Below are positions 1-6,882 of a DNA stretch of 7,343 nucleotides, one piece after another. Source of the stretch: JALZBN01 sp035525375. GTDB taxonomy: Bacteria; Actinomycetota; Acidimicrobiia; Acidimicrobiales; AC-14. Below the pieces are notes generated by a model, which did no database searches, was not told the origin of the DNA, and worked only from the letters and a program-made list of their open reading frames with translations. The stretch's first letter is position 1; every line of letters starts with the position of its first letter. The position numbers and the translations under genes were made by a program. The stretch covers positions 1 to 7,343 of the forward strand of contig DATLEI010000108.1 in assembly GCA_035525375.1 (NCBI GenBank), in the 5' to 3' direction.

Positions 1-1
1 C

Positions 2-304
2 GAGGGGAACTCGGGCACCACTGCGGCCACCTTCACCATCACCCGGTCGGGAAACACCAACGGCGAGACGAAGGTGAAGTACGCCACCAAGACGGCCCCC
101 AGCGCCAGTGCCAACGACTTCGCCGCCGTCCCCCTGACCGAAGTCACGTTCGCCCCCGGGGAAACCACCAAGACTGTCACGGTCGATGTCATTGGGGACA
201 CGGTCAAGGAGAAGAACGAGAGGTTCTCGTTGGCCTTGTCCGGAGCAGTGGGGGCGACCTTCCAAGACGCCACCGGCACCGCCTTGATCATCAACGACGA
301 CTGA
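2..304 (+). CDS. Calx-beta domain protein, C-terminal fragment (5' end outside window)
   Basis: This is an open frame entering from the left edge and ending at the TGA at 302-304; about 100 residues are visible. The fragment opens with EGNSGTTAATFTITRSGN and runs through a VTFAPGETTKTVTVDVIGD stretch and a KNERFSLALSG stretch to a terminal ALIINDD. This is the pattern of one Calx-beta repeat: an E-G-N start, a strand pair around F.PGETTKTV.V, an E-x-F-x-L core strand, and an I-I-N-D-D close. Calx-beta repeats are calcium-binding immunoglobulin-like folds, usually found in tandem in large secreted or cell-surface proteins. The gene therefore probably extends far upstream. The protein stops exactly at a repeat boundary, with no sortase or membrane anchor after it. 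An internal GTG at 74 lies in frame, but homology begins before it, so it is not the start. Its role and ligand cannot be told from this fragment, and nothing links it functionally to the kinases that follow. Confidence 0.85.
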   Translation, partial: EGNSGTTAATFTITRSGNTNGETKVKYATKTAPSASANDFAAVPLTEVTFAPGETTKTVTVDVIGDTVKEKNERFSLALSGAVGATFQDATGTALIINDD

Positions 305-338
305 CCGTGAAGTAGCGACACACCACATTCAGTAGCGC

Positions 339-366
339 AGGAAGGGGCCCCCGGGGGCCCCTTCCT
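339..366 (+). terminator. 28-bp perfect GC palindrome, likely terminator of the Calx-beta gene
   Basis: The palindrome is perfect over 28 bp and centred between 352 and 353. Each arm is AGGAAGGGGCCCCC or its complement. It begins 34 bp after the Calx-beta stop. It would form a very stable hairpin in RNA, although the innermost bases must open to make a loop. Only a weak T-rich tail follows (TTCAT), so it is not a textbook U-tract terminator; GC-rich actinobacteria often use such tail-less hairpins. It separates the upstream gene from the kinase pair. Confidence 0.65.
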
Positions 367-400
367 TCATGTTCGGCCAAACAGAGACTTTTCGGGATCC

Positions 401-429
401 TTCAGCCGGCGCGCCGCCATGCCGATAAT
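401..429 (+). promoter_or_regulatory. possible sigma-70-like promoter for the kinase pair
   Basis: GATAAT at 424-429 matches the -10 consensus at five of six positions. TTCAGC at 401-406 is a poor -35 match, 17 bp upstream. Transcription would start near 436, giving a leader of about 60 nt before the ATG at 498. This is the best candidate in the 131 bp between the palindrome and the kinase start, but it rests on one good hexamer only. Confidence 0.25.
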
Positions 430-480
430 CAACGAAGAGAACCGCGGACCGACCGTGCCCTTCTTTGCAGGTCTGGTCAC

Positions 481-487
481 GAGGAGG
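481..487 (+). promoter_or_regulatory. ribosome binding site fixing the first kinase start
   Basis: GAGGAGG lies 10 bp before the ATG at 498. It favours that ATG over the in-frame TTG at 465, which would place this purine tract inside the coding region. Confidence 0.6.
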
Positions 488-497
488 CGGAAGCGCC

Positions 498-3431
498 ATG
501 AGCACCGAACAGGTTGCCGAAGCGGCCCCCGACATACACGAACCGGTTCAGGCGGTGGACGCCAAGATCCTGCTGGGATTCCTGGCCCAGGTCCGAGGCG
601 GGGATTTCACCGCCCGCATGCCTCTGGAGTGGGAGGGCGTGGCCGGAAAGGTGGCCGATGGTCTGAATGATCTCGTCATAGGCAATCAGGCTCTTGAAGA
701 CGAGCTGGCCAGGGTCAGCCGGGTGGTAGGCACCCAAGGACAGCTGTCGCAGCGCGTCGCCCTCGCAGGCTCGACCCAGAGCTGGTCGACAACCGTTCAA
801 TCCGTGAACGACTTGATCGACGACTTGGTGCGGCCGACCATCGAAATGCAAAGGGTCATCGGCGCCGTCGCTGACGGCGATCTCAGCAAGAAGGTGTCAG
901 CTGACGTCGGCGGCGACATGCTCGGACTAAAGAACACGATCAACGCCATGGTCGACCAGCTCAACGGGTTCATTTCCGAGGTGACGCGGGTCGCCCGTGA
1001 AGTCGGCACAGAAGGCAAGCTGGGGCAAGCGGCAGCGGTCACGATCGGGGTCGGCGGCGTCTGGAAGGACCTGACCGACAACGTCAACCTGATGGCGGGC
1101 AACCTGACCGGACAGGTGCGCAACATCGCCGAGGTGACCACTGCTGTGGCCAATGGCGATCTGAGCAAGAAGATCACCGCTGATGTCAAGGGCGAGTTCT
1201 TGGAGCTGAAGAACACGGACAATGCGATGGTCGATCAGCTCAACGCCTTCGCTGGAGAGGTGACGCGCGTGGCCCGCGAAGTCGGCGTCGAGGGCAGACT
1301 GGGCGGACAGGCACAGTCGAAGGAAGTTGCCGGCGTTTGGAAGGACCTCACCGACAACGTCAACCAGTTGGCCGCCAACCTCACCAACCAGGTAAGGGCG
1401 ATCGCCGACGTCGCGACAGCGGTCACCGAGGGCGACCTGACCAGGCAGGTCCGGGTGGAGGCGAGCGGCGAGGTCGCAGTCCTCAAGGACAAGCTCAACG
1501 AGATGATCCGCAACCTGCGGGAGACGACCAGACAGAACATCGAGCAGGACTGGCTGAAGACGAACCTGGAGCGCTTCACCCGCATGCTGCAAGGTCAGCG
1601 CGATCTCGCCGCGGTCTCGAGCATGATCCTCTCCGAGCTGGCACCCTTAGTCTCGGCCCAGCACGGCGTCTTCTATTCGATGACGACTCCAGCGGCGGGT
1701 GAGGAGCCGGTTCTGGAGATGCAGGCCGGCTACGGCTTTGAAGAGCGGAGGCACCTCTCGACCTCGTTCAAGGTCGGCGAGGGACTTGTCGGCCAGTGTG
1801 CGAAGGAAAGGAAGCGCATTCTCCTTACCGACGTGCCCGCTGACTATGTCAGGATCAACTCCGGGCTGGGCGCAGCCGCGCCACTCAACATCATTGTCCT
1901 CCCGGTCTTGTTCGAGGGATCGGTGCGGGCCGTGGTCGAGCTCGCATCGTTCTCGCCCTTCAGTGTGAATCATCAGGTGTTTCTCGATCAGCTCCCGGAG
2001 AGCATCGGTCTCGTCCTGAACACGATCGAGGCCAACACTCTCACGGAGAACCTGCTCGAGCGCTCGCAGTCGCTGGCCGAAGAGCTCGCCGAGCAGAACA
2101 TCGAGGCGCAACGGAGGAACAGCGAGATCGAGCAGTCGAAACGTCTTGTCGAAGAGAAGGCGGGCCAGCTGTCGGCCTCCTCGAAATACAAGTCAGAGTT
2201 CATTGCCAACATGTCACACGAGCTGCGGACCCCACTGAACAGTCTCCTCATCCTTGCCCAGCAGCTCGAGGAGAATCCCGAGGGCAACATGACCGACGCC
2301 CAGGTCCAGTACGCGAACGTCATTCGCACGTCGGGGAACGATCTCCTGAACTTGCTCAACGGCATTCTCGACCTGGCCAAGGTCGAGTCCGGAACCGTCT
2401 CCGTCGAGGTCACCGACGTGTCGCTCCAGGGGCTCCAGACGGCCGTCCTTCGTGAGTTCGACCACGTTGCCCGCGGCAAGGGCCTCGAGTACTCGGTCTC
2501 GCTCGCTCCCGGAAATCCCGCGGAGATCAAAACGGACCCACAACGCCTTCGCCAGGTGCTCACCAACCTGCTCGCCAATGCCTTCAAATTCACCGAGCAG
2601 GGCCGGGTCGACGTGGAGATAGCCCTCGCCGCCGATGGGTGGAACCCCGACATTCGGTCTCTTAGTGACGCCTCGTCGGTGCTTTCACTGCGGGTCACCG
2701 ACACCGGAATTGGTATTTCCGACGACCAGCAGCAGCGGATCTTCGAGGCCTTCGCCCAAGGCGACGGCACAACGGCGCGGCTGTACGGCGGCACCGGGCT
2801 GGGTCTCTCGATAAGCCGCGAGCTGGTCGGCCTCCTCGGCGGCGAGATCACCGTAGCCAGCGCTCCGGGTGCGGGCAGCACATTCACCGTGTTCCTGCCC
2901 GTCACCAAGGAACCGGCCGACGTGGCGGGCTCGGCGCCCGGAGCGGTTTCCCCGAACGTCCCGGAGCCCGCGCGGGTGACCAGGCAAGTCGTCGTGAGAT
3001 CCAAATGGCCTGTCCCGCCGCCGGTCGGCGAGCGTGATTTTGACGGGGCGAAGGTGCTTGTAGTCGACGACGACTTCCGCAACATCTTTGCGATGACGGC
3101 GCTCCTCGAACGCGGCCACGCCAATGTCACGGTGGCCGAGAGCGGTGCCGACGCCATCGCCGTGCTCGAACGAGTCCCCGATATCGACATCGTCCTGATG
3201 GACATCATGATGCCGATCATGGACGGATACGCCACCATTCGGGCGATCCGGGCCATCGATCGCTTCACCGAGCTTCCCATTGTCGCCGTCACCGGAAAGG
3301 TCGTGCCCGGTGAGCGTCAGCGATGCCTCGACGCCGGCGCCAACGGCTTCATCCCCAAGCCGGTCGACACCGCCGAGCTCGTGGCCGTCCTTCGGCCTTG
3401 GCTGCAGGCGATCGTCCGTCCCACGGCATGA
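498..3431 (+). CDS. soluble HAMP-array / GAF hybrid histidine kinase with C-terminal receiver
   Basis: This 977-residue hybrid sensor kinase should autophosphorylate on His and pass phosphate to its own Asp. Domain order by residue: four HAMP-like units at about 25-116, 119-208, 209-300 and 301-350; GAF about 370-510; charged coiled-coil linker about 525-565; HisKA with H574 in SHELRTPLN; HATPase_c with N694 (NAFKFT), DTGIGI from D735 and GTGLGLS from G765; linker about 815-845; REC with D857-D859, phospho-acceptor D902 (MDIMMPIMDG), T932 and K954. All catalytic residues expected of an active kinase and receiver are present. No signal peptide or membrane helix is visible, so the HAMP units do not relay from a transmembrane sensor. 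The array resembles fungal group III (Nik1/Os-1) kinases and their bacterial counterparts. GAF may bind a small ligand, which is not identifiable here. ATG 498 was chosen over TTG 465 because of the GAGGAGG before it. It probably shares a transcript with the next kinase. No HPt is present. Confidence 0.93.
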   Translation: MSTEQVAEAAPDIHEPVQAVDAKILLGFLAQVRGGDFTARMPLEWEGVAGKVADGLNDLVIGNQALEDELARVSRVVGTQGQLSQRVALAGSTQSWSTTVQSVNDLIDDLVRPTIEMQRVIGAVADGDLSKKVSADVGGDMLGLKNTINAMVDQLNGFISEVTRVAREVGTEGKLGQAAAVTIGVGGVWKDLTDNVNLMAGNLTGQVRNIAEVTTAVANGDLSKKITADVKGEFLELKNTDNAMVDQLNAFAGEVTRVAREVGVEGRLGGQAQSKEVAGVWKDLTDNVNQLAANLTNQVRAIADVATAVTEGDLTRQVRVEASGEVAVLKDKLNEMIRNLRETTRQNIEQDWLKTNLERFTRMLQGQRDLAAVSSMILSELAPLVSAQHGVFYSMTTPAAGEEPVLEMQAGYGFEERRHLSTSFKVGEGLVGQCAKERKRILLTDVPADYVRINSGLGAAAPLNIIVLPVLFEGSVRAVVELASFSPFSVNHQVFLDQLPESIGLVLNTIEANTLTENLLERSQSLAEELAEQNIEAQRRNSEIEQSKRLVEEKAGQLSASSKYKSEFIANMSHELRTPLNSLLILAQQLEENPEGNMTDAQVQYANVIRTSGNDLLNLLNGILDLAKVESGTVSVEVTDVSLQGLQTAVLREFDHVARGKGLEYSVSLAPGNPAEIKTDPQRLRQVLTNLLANAFKFTEQGRVDVEIALAADGWNPDIRSLSDASSVLSLRVTDTGIGISDDQQQRIFEAFAQGDGTTARLYGGTGLGLSISRELVGLLGGEITVASAPGAGSTFTVFLPVTKEPADVAGSAPGAVSPNVPEPARVTRQVVVRSKWPVPPPVGERDFDGAKVLVVDDDFRNIFAMTALLERGHANVTVAESGADAIAVLERVPDIDIVLMDIMMPIMDGYATIRAIRAIDRFTELPIVAVTGKVVPGERQRCLDAGANGFIPKPVDTAELVAVLRPWLQAIVRPTA
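852..1541 (+). repeat. tandem HAMP-unit repeat inside the first kinase
   Basis: Two full units and one partial unit are recognisable in protein and DNA. The WKDLTDNVN motif begins at 1062 and again at 1338, exactly 276 bp (92 codons) apart, with 27 of 28 bases conserved around it. GDLSKK occurs at 876 and 1155, and EVTRVAREVG is shared by both units. A third, diverged unit starts near 1398 (GDLTRQV), and a more distant one precedes the block at about 570. The first full unit carries a few extra residues in its middle (QAAAVTIGVGG), compared with GGQAQSKEVAG in the second. The pattern indicates internal duplication of a HAMP plus inter-HAMP helix module. Confidence 0.85.
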
Positions 3432-3465
3432 AATCGGTGGTGCGCCTGAACGAGTACCGGTTAGT

Positions 3466-3469
3466 AGGG
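3466..3469 (+). promoter_or_regulatory. weak ribosome binding site before GTG 3475
   Basis: AGGG lies 5 bp before the GTG. It is short, but it is the only purine-rich core in the 43-bp gap between the kinases. The weak site and the non-ATG start suggest lower translation than the first kinase, or reliance on ribosomes arriving from it. Confidence 0.4.
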
Positions 3470-3474
3470 CCGTC

Positions 3475-6363
3475 GTGACTCCCAACTCTGCCGTGCCGAT
3501 CCTCGTCGTTGACGACGACGCATCGAAACGGCTGGCCCTGAAGGCAATTTTGTCCCCCCTCGGCTATCTCATCGTCGAGGCCGACTCCGGGCTCGAGGCG
3601 CTCCGGTGCGTCATGGCCCAGGACTTCGCAGTGATCCTGCTCGACGTCTGCATGCCGATCATGGACGGTTTCGAGGCGGCCGGGCTCATTCGTCAACGCC
3701 GGCAGTCCGAGATCACCCCGATCATCTTCATCACCGCGTTCGCCAGCGACGAGATCAGGACCGCCGACCTCTATGCCGAAGGTGCAGTCGACTTCATCTT
3801 CGCGCCTGTCCCGCCGGCCGAGCTCCGCGCCAAGGTTTCAGTTTTCGCCAACCTGTTCCTCAGAGCGGAGGGCTTGGCCACGCTTTCGCGCGAGGTGCAG
3901 CAGTCGGCCGACCAGCTGAGGTTGCTCACGGAGGCGGCGCCGATCGGGATCTTCCAGACCGATGTCGAGAACCGCTACGTGTACACGAACCCGAGGTGGA
4001 GCGAACTCACCGGAGTCCCCTCGGAGGAGGCAGCCGGGCGGGCGTGGGACACCGTTCTCAATCCGGAGGACCGTGCCGAGTTGGCGGCCAAGATGGCAAC
4101 GGAGTCGGTGTCCCGCACTGAGCTGAGCCATCGCTTCCAGATAATGTCGACAACCGGTTCCTCACGTGTGCTCCTTCTTACTTCGAGGCCCATTTCCGAC
4201 ACCCACGGCGGCATCTCCGGTTGGGTCGGCACTCTTGCTGACATCACCGCCGAGGCGGGAGCCGAAGCTGCGATGTCAGATGCCCGAGACGACGCGACCG
4301 AGGCGTCACGGCTCAAGTCAGACTTCCTCGCGAACATGAGCCACGAGATCCGTACGCCTATGAACGGCATCATGGGTATGACCGACCTCCTGTTGGAAAC
4401 CGACCTCGACGGCCACCAACGTGACTATGCGCAGACCGTCCGCAACTCGAGCGAAGCACTGCTGACCATCCTCAATGACATCCTGGATTTCTCGAAGATC
4501 GAAGCCGGGAGGCTCGTCATCGAAGACATCGGATTCAGCATTCGGACCACGGTTGCTGACGTGGTTGACCTGCTGGCCGGTACGGCACAGACCAAGGGAC
4601 TCGAACTGGTGGCGGTGGTTGACAGCTCTGTCCCAGCCGTAGTCAGCGGTGACCCCGGGCGGGTGCGACAGGTGCTGACCAACCTCATCGGAAATGCCAT
4701 CAAGTTCACCGCCCAGGGCGAGGTCGTGGTTCGGGTGACCCTGGCCCAGACCAAGGGGCCAAGTGCGCTACTGCGCTTCGAGGTGTCAGACACCGGCGAC
4801 GGCATTGCCCCTGACCACCTGGCGTCGATCTTCCAGCCCTTCGTGCAGGCCGACACATCGACGTCGCGGAAGTACGGCGGCACTGGCTTGGGACTCGCGA
4901 TCAGTGGTCAGTTGGTAGCGCTGATGGGCGGAGATTGCGGTGTCTCGAGCACGCTCGGTGAAGGGAGCAGTTTCTGGTTCACCACTCGCTTCCAGGTCGA
5001 CGAGGCGCAGGGTCGCCACGACAAGTTGTCGCTCGACGCTGACCTAGCCGGTGTCGCGGTGCTCATCGTCGACGACAACTACGCGCAGCGGGATGTGCTG
5101 TCCGGGTTCGTCACCGACTGGGGCATGAATGTCACATCGGTCGGCTCGGGTGAGACCGGACTGACGGCGTTGCGCGATGCAGCAGGCGAAGGCCAGGGCT
5201 TTTCAGTGGCAGTCATCGACCGGTGCATGCCCGGCATGGACGGCCTCCAGCTGAAGGATGCGATCGTCGCCGACCCAACCCTGACCACCCGCCTGGTGAT
5301 CATCACGGGGCTCGGGGCGGAGAGCGAGCTCGACGCCACCGAACGGTCCGGTGTGTCTGCGACCCTGTCAAAACCGGTGCACCGTGAGCACCTGCGATCG
5401 TGTCTGCGCGCTGCTCTCGGAAGGGCCGAGGCCTTGAGCGCGCCGCTGGATGCGACGGCAGGCAGGCTCTCAGCACCCGGGCGACCTCACCGGGGCCGGC
5501 TGCTCCTAGCCGAGGACAATGTGATCAACCAGAAGGTCGCGGTGGCGATGCTGTCCGGATCCGGGTACAGCGTCGACGTCGTGGCTGACGGGGCCGCGGC
5601 AGTGGAGGCGAACGCCACCCAGGCCTACGACGCCATCCTCATGGACTGCCAGATGCCGGTGCTGAACGGTTATGAGGCGACTGCCGCGATCCGGGCCCAC
5701 GAGGGTTCCGATCGCCACACACCCATCATCGCCATGACCGCCGGCGCGCGTGTTGAGGACCGGGAACGCTGCCTCGCCGGGGGCATGGACAGCTATCTCG
5801 CCAAGCCGGTGAGCAAGGACGTCCTGCTGGGGCTCGTGGCCAAGTACGTAGGGACGGGACCCATCCCAACCCCGGCGCCGCCCGTGCCAAGCCAACAGCA
5901 AGATCCTCCGAACGGTACGGAGGAAACGGCACACGACGGCGACAGCATCGACGAGGAGATCCTTGGGGAGCTATTTAGTGTCATGGGTGACGAGAGTTCG
6001 GACGATCTGACCAGGATCTTCGATCTCTTCCAGTCCGGCGTTCCGACCCGGTTGGCCGACGCCGAGTGCGCCCTCGCCGAGGGACGTCTGGAGGACGCGG
6101 GCAGGGTGGCCCACAACCTTCGTGGTGCTGCGGGGACCTTTGGTGCCCGCCACCTGAGCGGGTTATGCGACCAACTGGAGCAGGTCTGTAGTCGAGACGA
6201 TGCCCCCGCCGCCCGTTCCCTTCTCGTCGAGATGCACGCCGAATTCCTCCTATTCCGCTCCATCGTGTCGTCGCGTGTCGCCTCAGTGAAGGGGCCCGGA
6301 AACATCGACGCTGCGCTTGGCACATGCGCAGAAAATGTGCACCAGGAAGCGTCTACTAGCTGA
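3475..6363 (+). CDS. REC-PAS-HisKA-HATPase-REC-REC-HPt hybrid histidine kinase
   Basis: This 962-residue multistep phosphorelay kinase has, by residue: REC1 about 7-120 (D13-D15, acceptor D57); PAS about 148-258; HisKA with H290 in SHEIRTPMN; HATPase_c with N407 (NAIKFT), DTGDGI from D439 and GTGLGLA from G469; REC2 about 527-645 (D533-D534, D582, K633); REC3 about 674-790 (E680-D681, D724, K777); a Pro/Gln-rich linker; HPt about 824-932 with H880 in AHNLRGAAGTFGA; and a 30-residue tail. No membrane segment is visible, so it should be cytosolic with PAS as sensor. REC1 lacks the conserved Lys: A110 in DFIFAPV occupies that position, so REC1 may respond differently or act as a phosphate-gated regulatory domain. 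The GTG at 3475 is the first start codon in frame after the upstream kinase stop. It has AGGG at 3466-3469, 5 bp upstream. The frame is open further upstream, but that would overlap the receiver of the first kinase. The 43-bp gap and shared direction suggest one operon. Phosphate probably flows from H290 to D582 or D724 and then to H880. Confidence 0.93.
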   Translation: MTPNSAVPILVVDDDASKRLALKAILSPLGYLIVEADSGLEALRCVMAQDFAVILLDVCMPIMDGFEAAGLIRQRRQSEITPIIFITAFASDEIRTADLYAEGAVDFIFAPVPPAELRAKVSVFANLFLRAEGLATLSREVQQSADQLRLLTEAAPIGIFQTDVENRYVYTNPRWSELTGVPSEEAAGRAWDTVLNPEDRAELAAKMATESVSRTELSHRFQIMSTTGSSRVLLLTSRPISDTHGGISGWVGTLADITAEAGAEAAMSDARDDATEASRLKSDFLANMSHEIRTPMNGIMGMTDLLLETDLDGHQRDYAQTVRNSSEALLTILNDILDFSKIEAGRLVIEDIGFSIRTTVADVVDLLAGTAQTKGLELVAVVDSSVPAVVSGDPGRVRQVLTNLIGNAIKFTAQGEVVVRVTLAQTKGPSALLRFEVSDTGDGIAPDHLASIFQPFVQADTSTSRKYGGTGLGLAISGQLVALMGGDCGVSSTLGEGSSFWFTTRFQVDEAQGRHDKLSLDADLAGVAVLIVDDNYAQRDVLSGFVTDWGMNVTSVGSGETGLTALRDAAGEGQGFSVAVIDRCMPGMDGLQLKDAIVADPTLTTRLVIITGLGAESELDATERSGVSATLSKPVHREHLRSCLRAALGRAEALSAPLDATAGRLSAPGRPHRGRLLLAEDNVINQKVAVAMLSGSGYSVDVVADGAAAVEANATQAYDAILMDCQMPVLNGYEATAAIRAHEGSDRHTPIIAMTAGARVEDRERCLAGGMDSYLAKPVSKDVLLGLVAKYVGTGPIPTPAPPVPSQQQDPPNGTEETAHDGDSIDEEILGELFSVMGDESSDDLTRIFDLFQSGVPTRLADAECALAEGRLEDAGRVAHNLRGAAGTFGARHLSGLCDQLEQVCSRDDAPAARSLLVEMHAEFLLFRSIVSSRVASVKGPGNIDAALGTCAENVHQEASTS

Positions 6364-6386
6364 AGGCCCAGATCACTCAGTGGGGT

Positions 6387-6405
6387 GGTGACGGTGAGTG
6401 GCTTG
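6387..6405. repeat. direct repeat copy 1, resembling the rnpB 3' end
   Basis: GGTGACGGTGAGT at 6387-6399 is identical to 7204-7216. Allowing one gap, the match extends through GGCTTG here against GGCCTG there, giving 18 of 20 columns. Read on the - strand, this copy looks like a degenerate duplicate of the end of the RNase P RNA gene. It starts 24 bp after the second kinase's stop and lies beyond the toxin gene. The two copies enclose the toxin-antitoxin module. Confidence 0.55.
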
Positions 6406-6421
6406 GTCCAACGACGTGACT

Positions 6422-6437
6422 CGGCGGCGCGCCGCCG
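6422..6437. terminator. GC palindrome in the convergent gap, possible bidirectional terminator
   Basis: CGGCGGCGCGCCGCCG is a perfect 16-bp palindrome between the second kinase and the convergent toxin gene. ACGACG at 6411-6416 and CGTCGT at 6445-6450 could add an outer stem. There is no T tract on either side. Its position between two converging genes is what suggests a terminator. In DNA this GC-rich, a palindrome like this can also arise by chance. Confidence 0.35.
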
Positions 6438-6469
6438 GCGGACCCGTCGTCGTCGTGGGTGGGACTTTC

Positions 6470-6865
6470 TCAGCTCAGCAAGTAGGTGCTCTGCGCCCCC
6501 ATTGCCAGTGCAATCCGGTGCTGGCGCCGATCGAGCGTGACGAGTTCTGTCCGATGGGCGACGCAGGTCTGGGCGATCAAGGCATCGTGGATCCCACCGC
6601 CGAGATCCAGCTCTACCGCCCGCGCGAAGGTCGAGCGAACGACGAGCGCCGAGGTGGGCAGGATACGGCTGGTGTCCGACGTCCACGTGTGCAGGAGCAG
6701 CGCAGCGGTCTCCGCCGGCTGGGAGAACGTCCTTCGCAGTTGCGAGAAGGTCTCCGCCAGCACAATCGCGGGCACCCGTAGCTCGGCGGTGAGGCGGGGA
6801 CGCGCGATGCGGTGGTGCTCGTGGGTGACGACCAGTGCCGCCACCATTGTCGACGTGTCAATCAT
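6470..6865 (-). CDS. vapC: VapC-like PIN-domain toxin ribonuclease
   Basis: This 131-residue protein is the typical length of a VapC toxin. PIN domains are Mg2+-dependent RNases, and VapC toxins cut tRNA or rRNA to stop translation. The four acidic positions of the active site are visible: D3 in MIDTST, E38 in LAETFSQL, D94 in GGIHDALIA and D112 in VTLDRRQ. The protein therefore looks intact and active. It lies directly downstream of the antitoxin gene on the same strand, in the usual antitoxin-toxin order. ATG 6865 is chosen because it gives the canonical MIDTS start. In-frame alternatives are GTG 6868 and TTG 6877, the latter immediately after the antitoxin stop. No clear Shine-Dalgarno sequence precedes any of them, so translation is probably coupled to the antitoxin. 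The start region is duplicated (see the separate repeat). The RNA target cannot be predicted from the sequence alone. Confidence 0.85.
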   Translation of the reverse strand: MIDTSTMVAALVVTHEHHRIARPRLTAELRVPAIVLAETFSQLRRTFSQPAETAALLLHTWTSDTSRILPTSALVVRSTFARAVELDLGGGIHDALIAQTCVAHRTELVTLDRRQHRIALAMGAQSTYLLS

Positions 6866-6882
6866 CACTTGTGTCAATCATC
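6855..6882 (-). repeat. 12-bp direct repeat with 16-bp period over the vapC start
   Basis: GATGATTGACAC occurs at 6882-6871 and again at 6866-6855 on the - strand. The first copy contains an ATG (6881-6879) that overlaps the antitoxin stop as ATGA and reads MIDTSDD before stopping. The second contains the real toxin ATG (6865-6863), reading MIDTST. The 16-bp spacing puts the two in different frames. Confidence 0.8.

Noticed and set aside
405..418. GC palindrome GGCGCGCC region before the first kinase, sharing GGCGCGCCGCC with 6426-6436
   Set aside because: The shared string is short and made only of G and C. In this composition it is expected by chance, and nothing else around the two sites matches.
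465..497. TTG start adding 11 residues to the first kinase
   Set aside because: The GAGGAGG ribosome binding site lies inside this extension and points to the ATG at 498. The extra residues (MQVWSRGGGSA) show no domain.
1988..3292. A 434-codon open frame antisense to the first kinase, and other long antisense frames in both kinases
   Set aside because: Long antisense frames are common opposite GC-rich genes. The translations are rich in Ser, Arg and Thr with no recognisable domain, while the sense strand encodes complete conserved domains.
3280..3474. N-terminal extension of the second kinase overlapping the first
   Set aside because: The stretch is the receiver-domain DNA of the first kinase read in another frame, giving a low-complexity Ser/Pro-rich protein. 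The REC1 domain begins right after the GTG at 3475.
5641..5676. MPVLNGYE in REC3 in place of the usual MPVMDG motif, suspected defect
   Set aside because: Asn at this position is common in C-terminal receivers of hybrid kinases. D724, K777 and the E680-D681 pair are all intact.
6858..6881. Seven-codon frame MIDTSDD at the first ATG of the duplicated toxin start
   Set aside because: It is too short to call as a gene. It is reported only as part of the start duplication.
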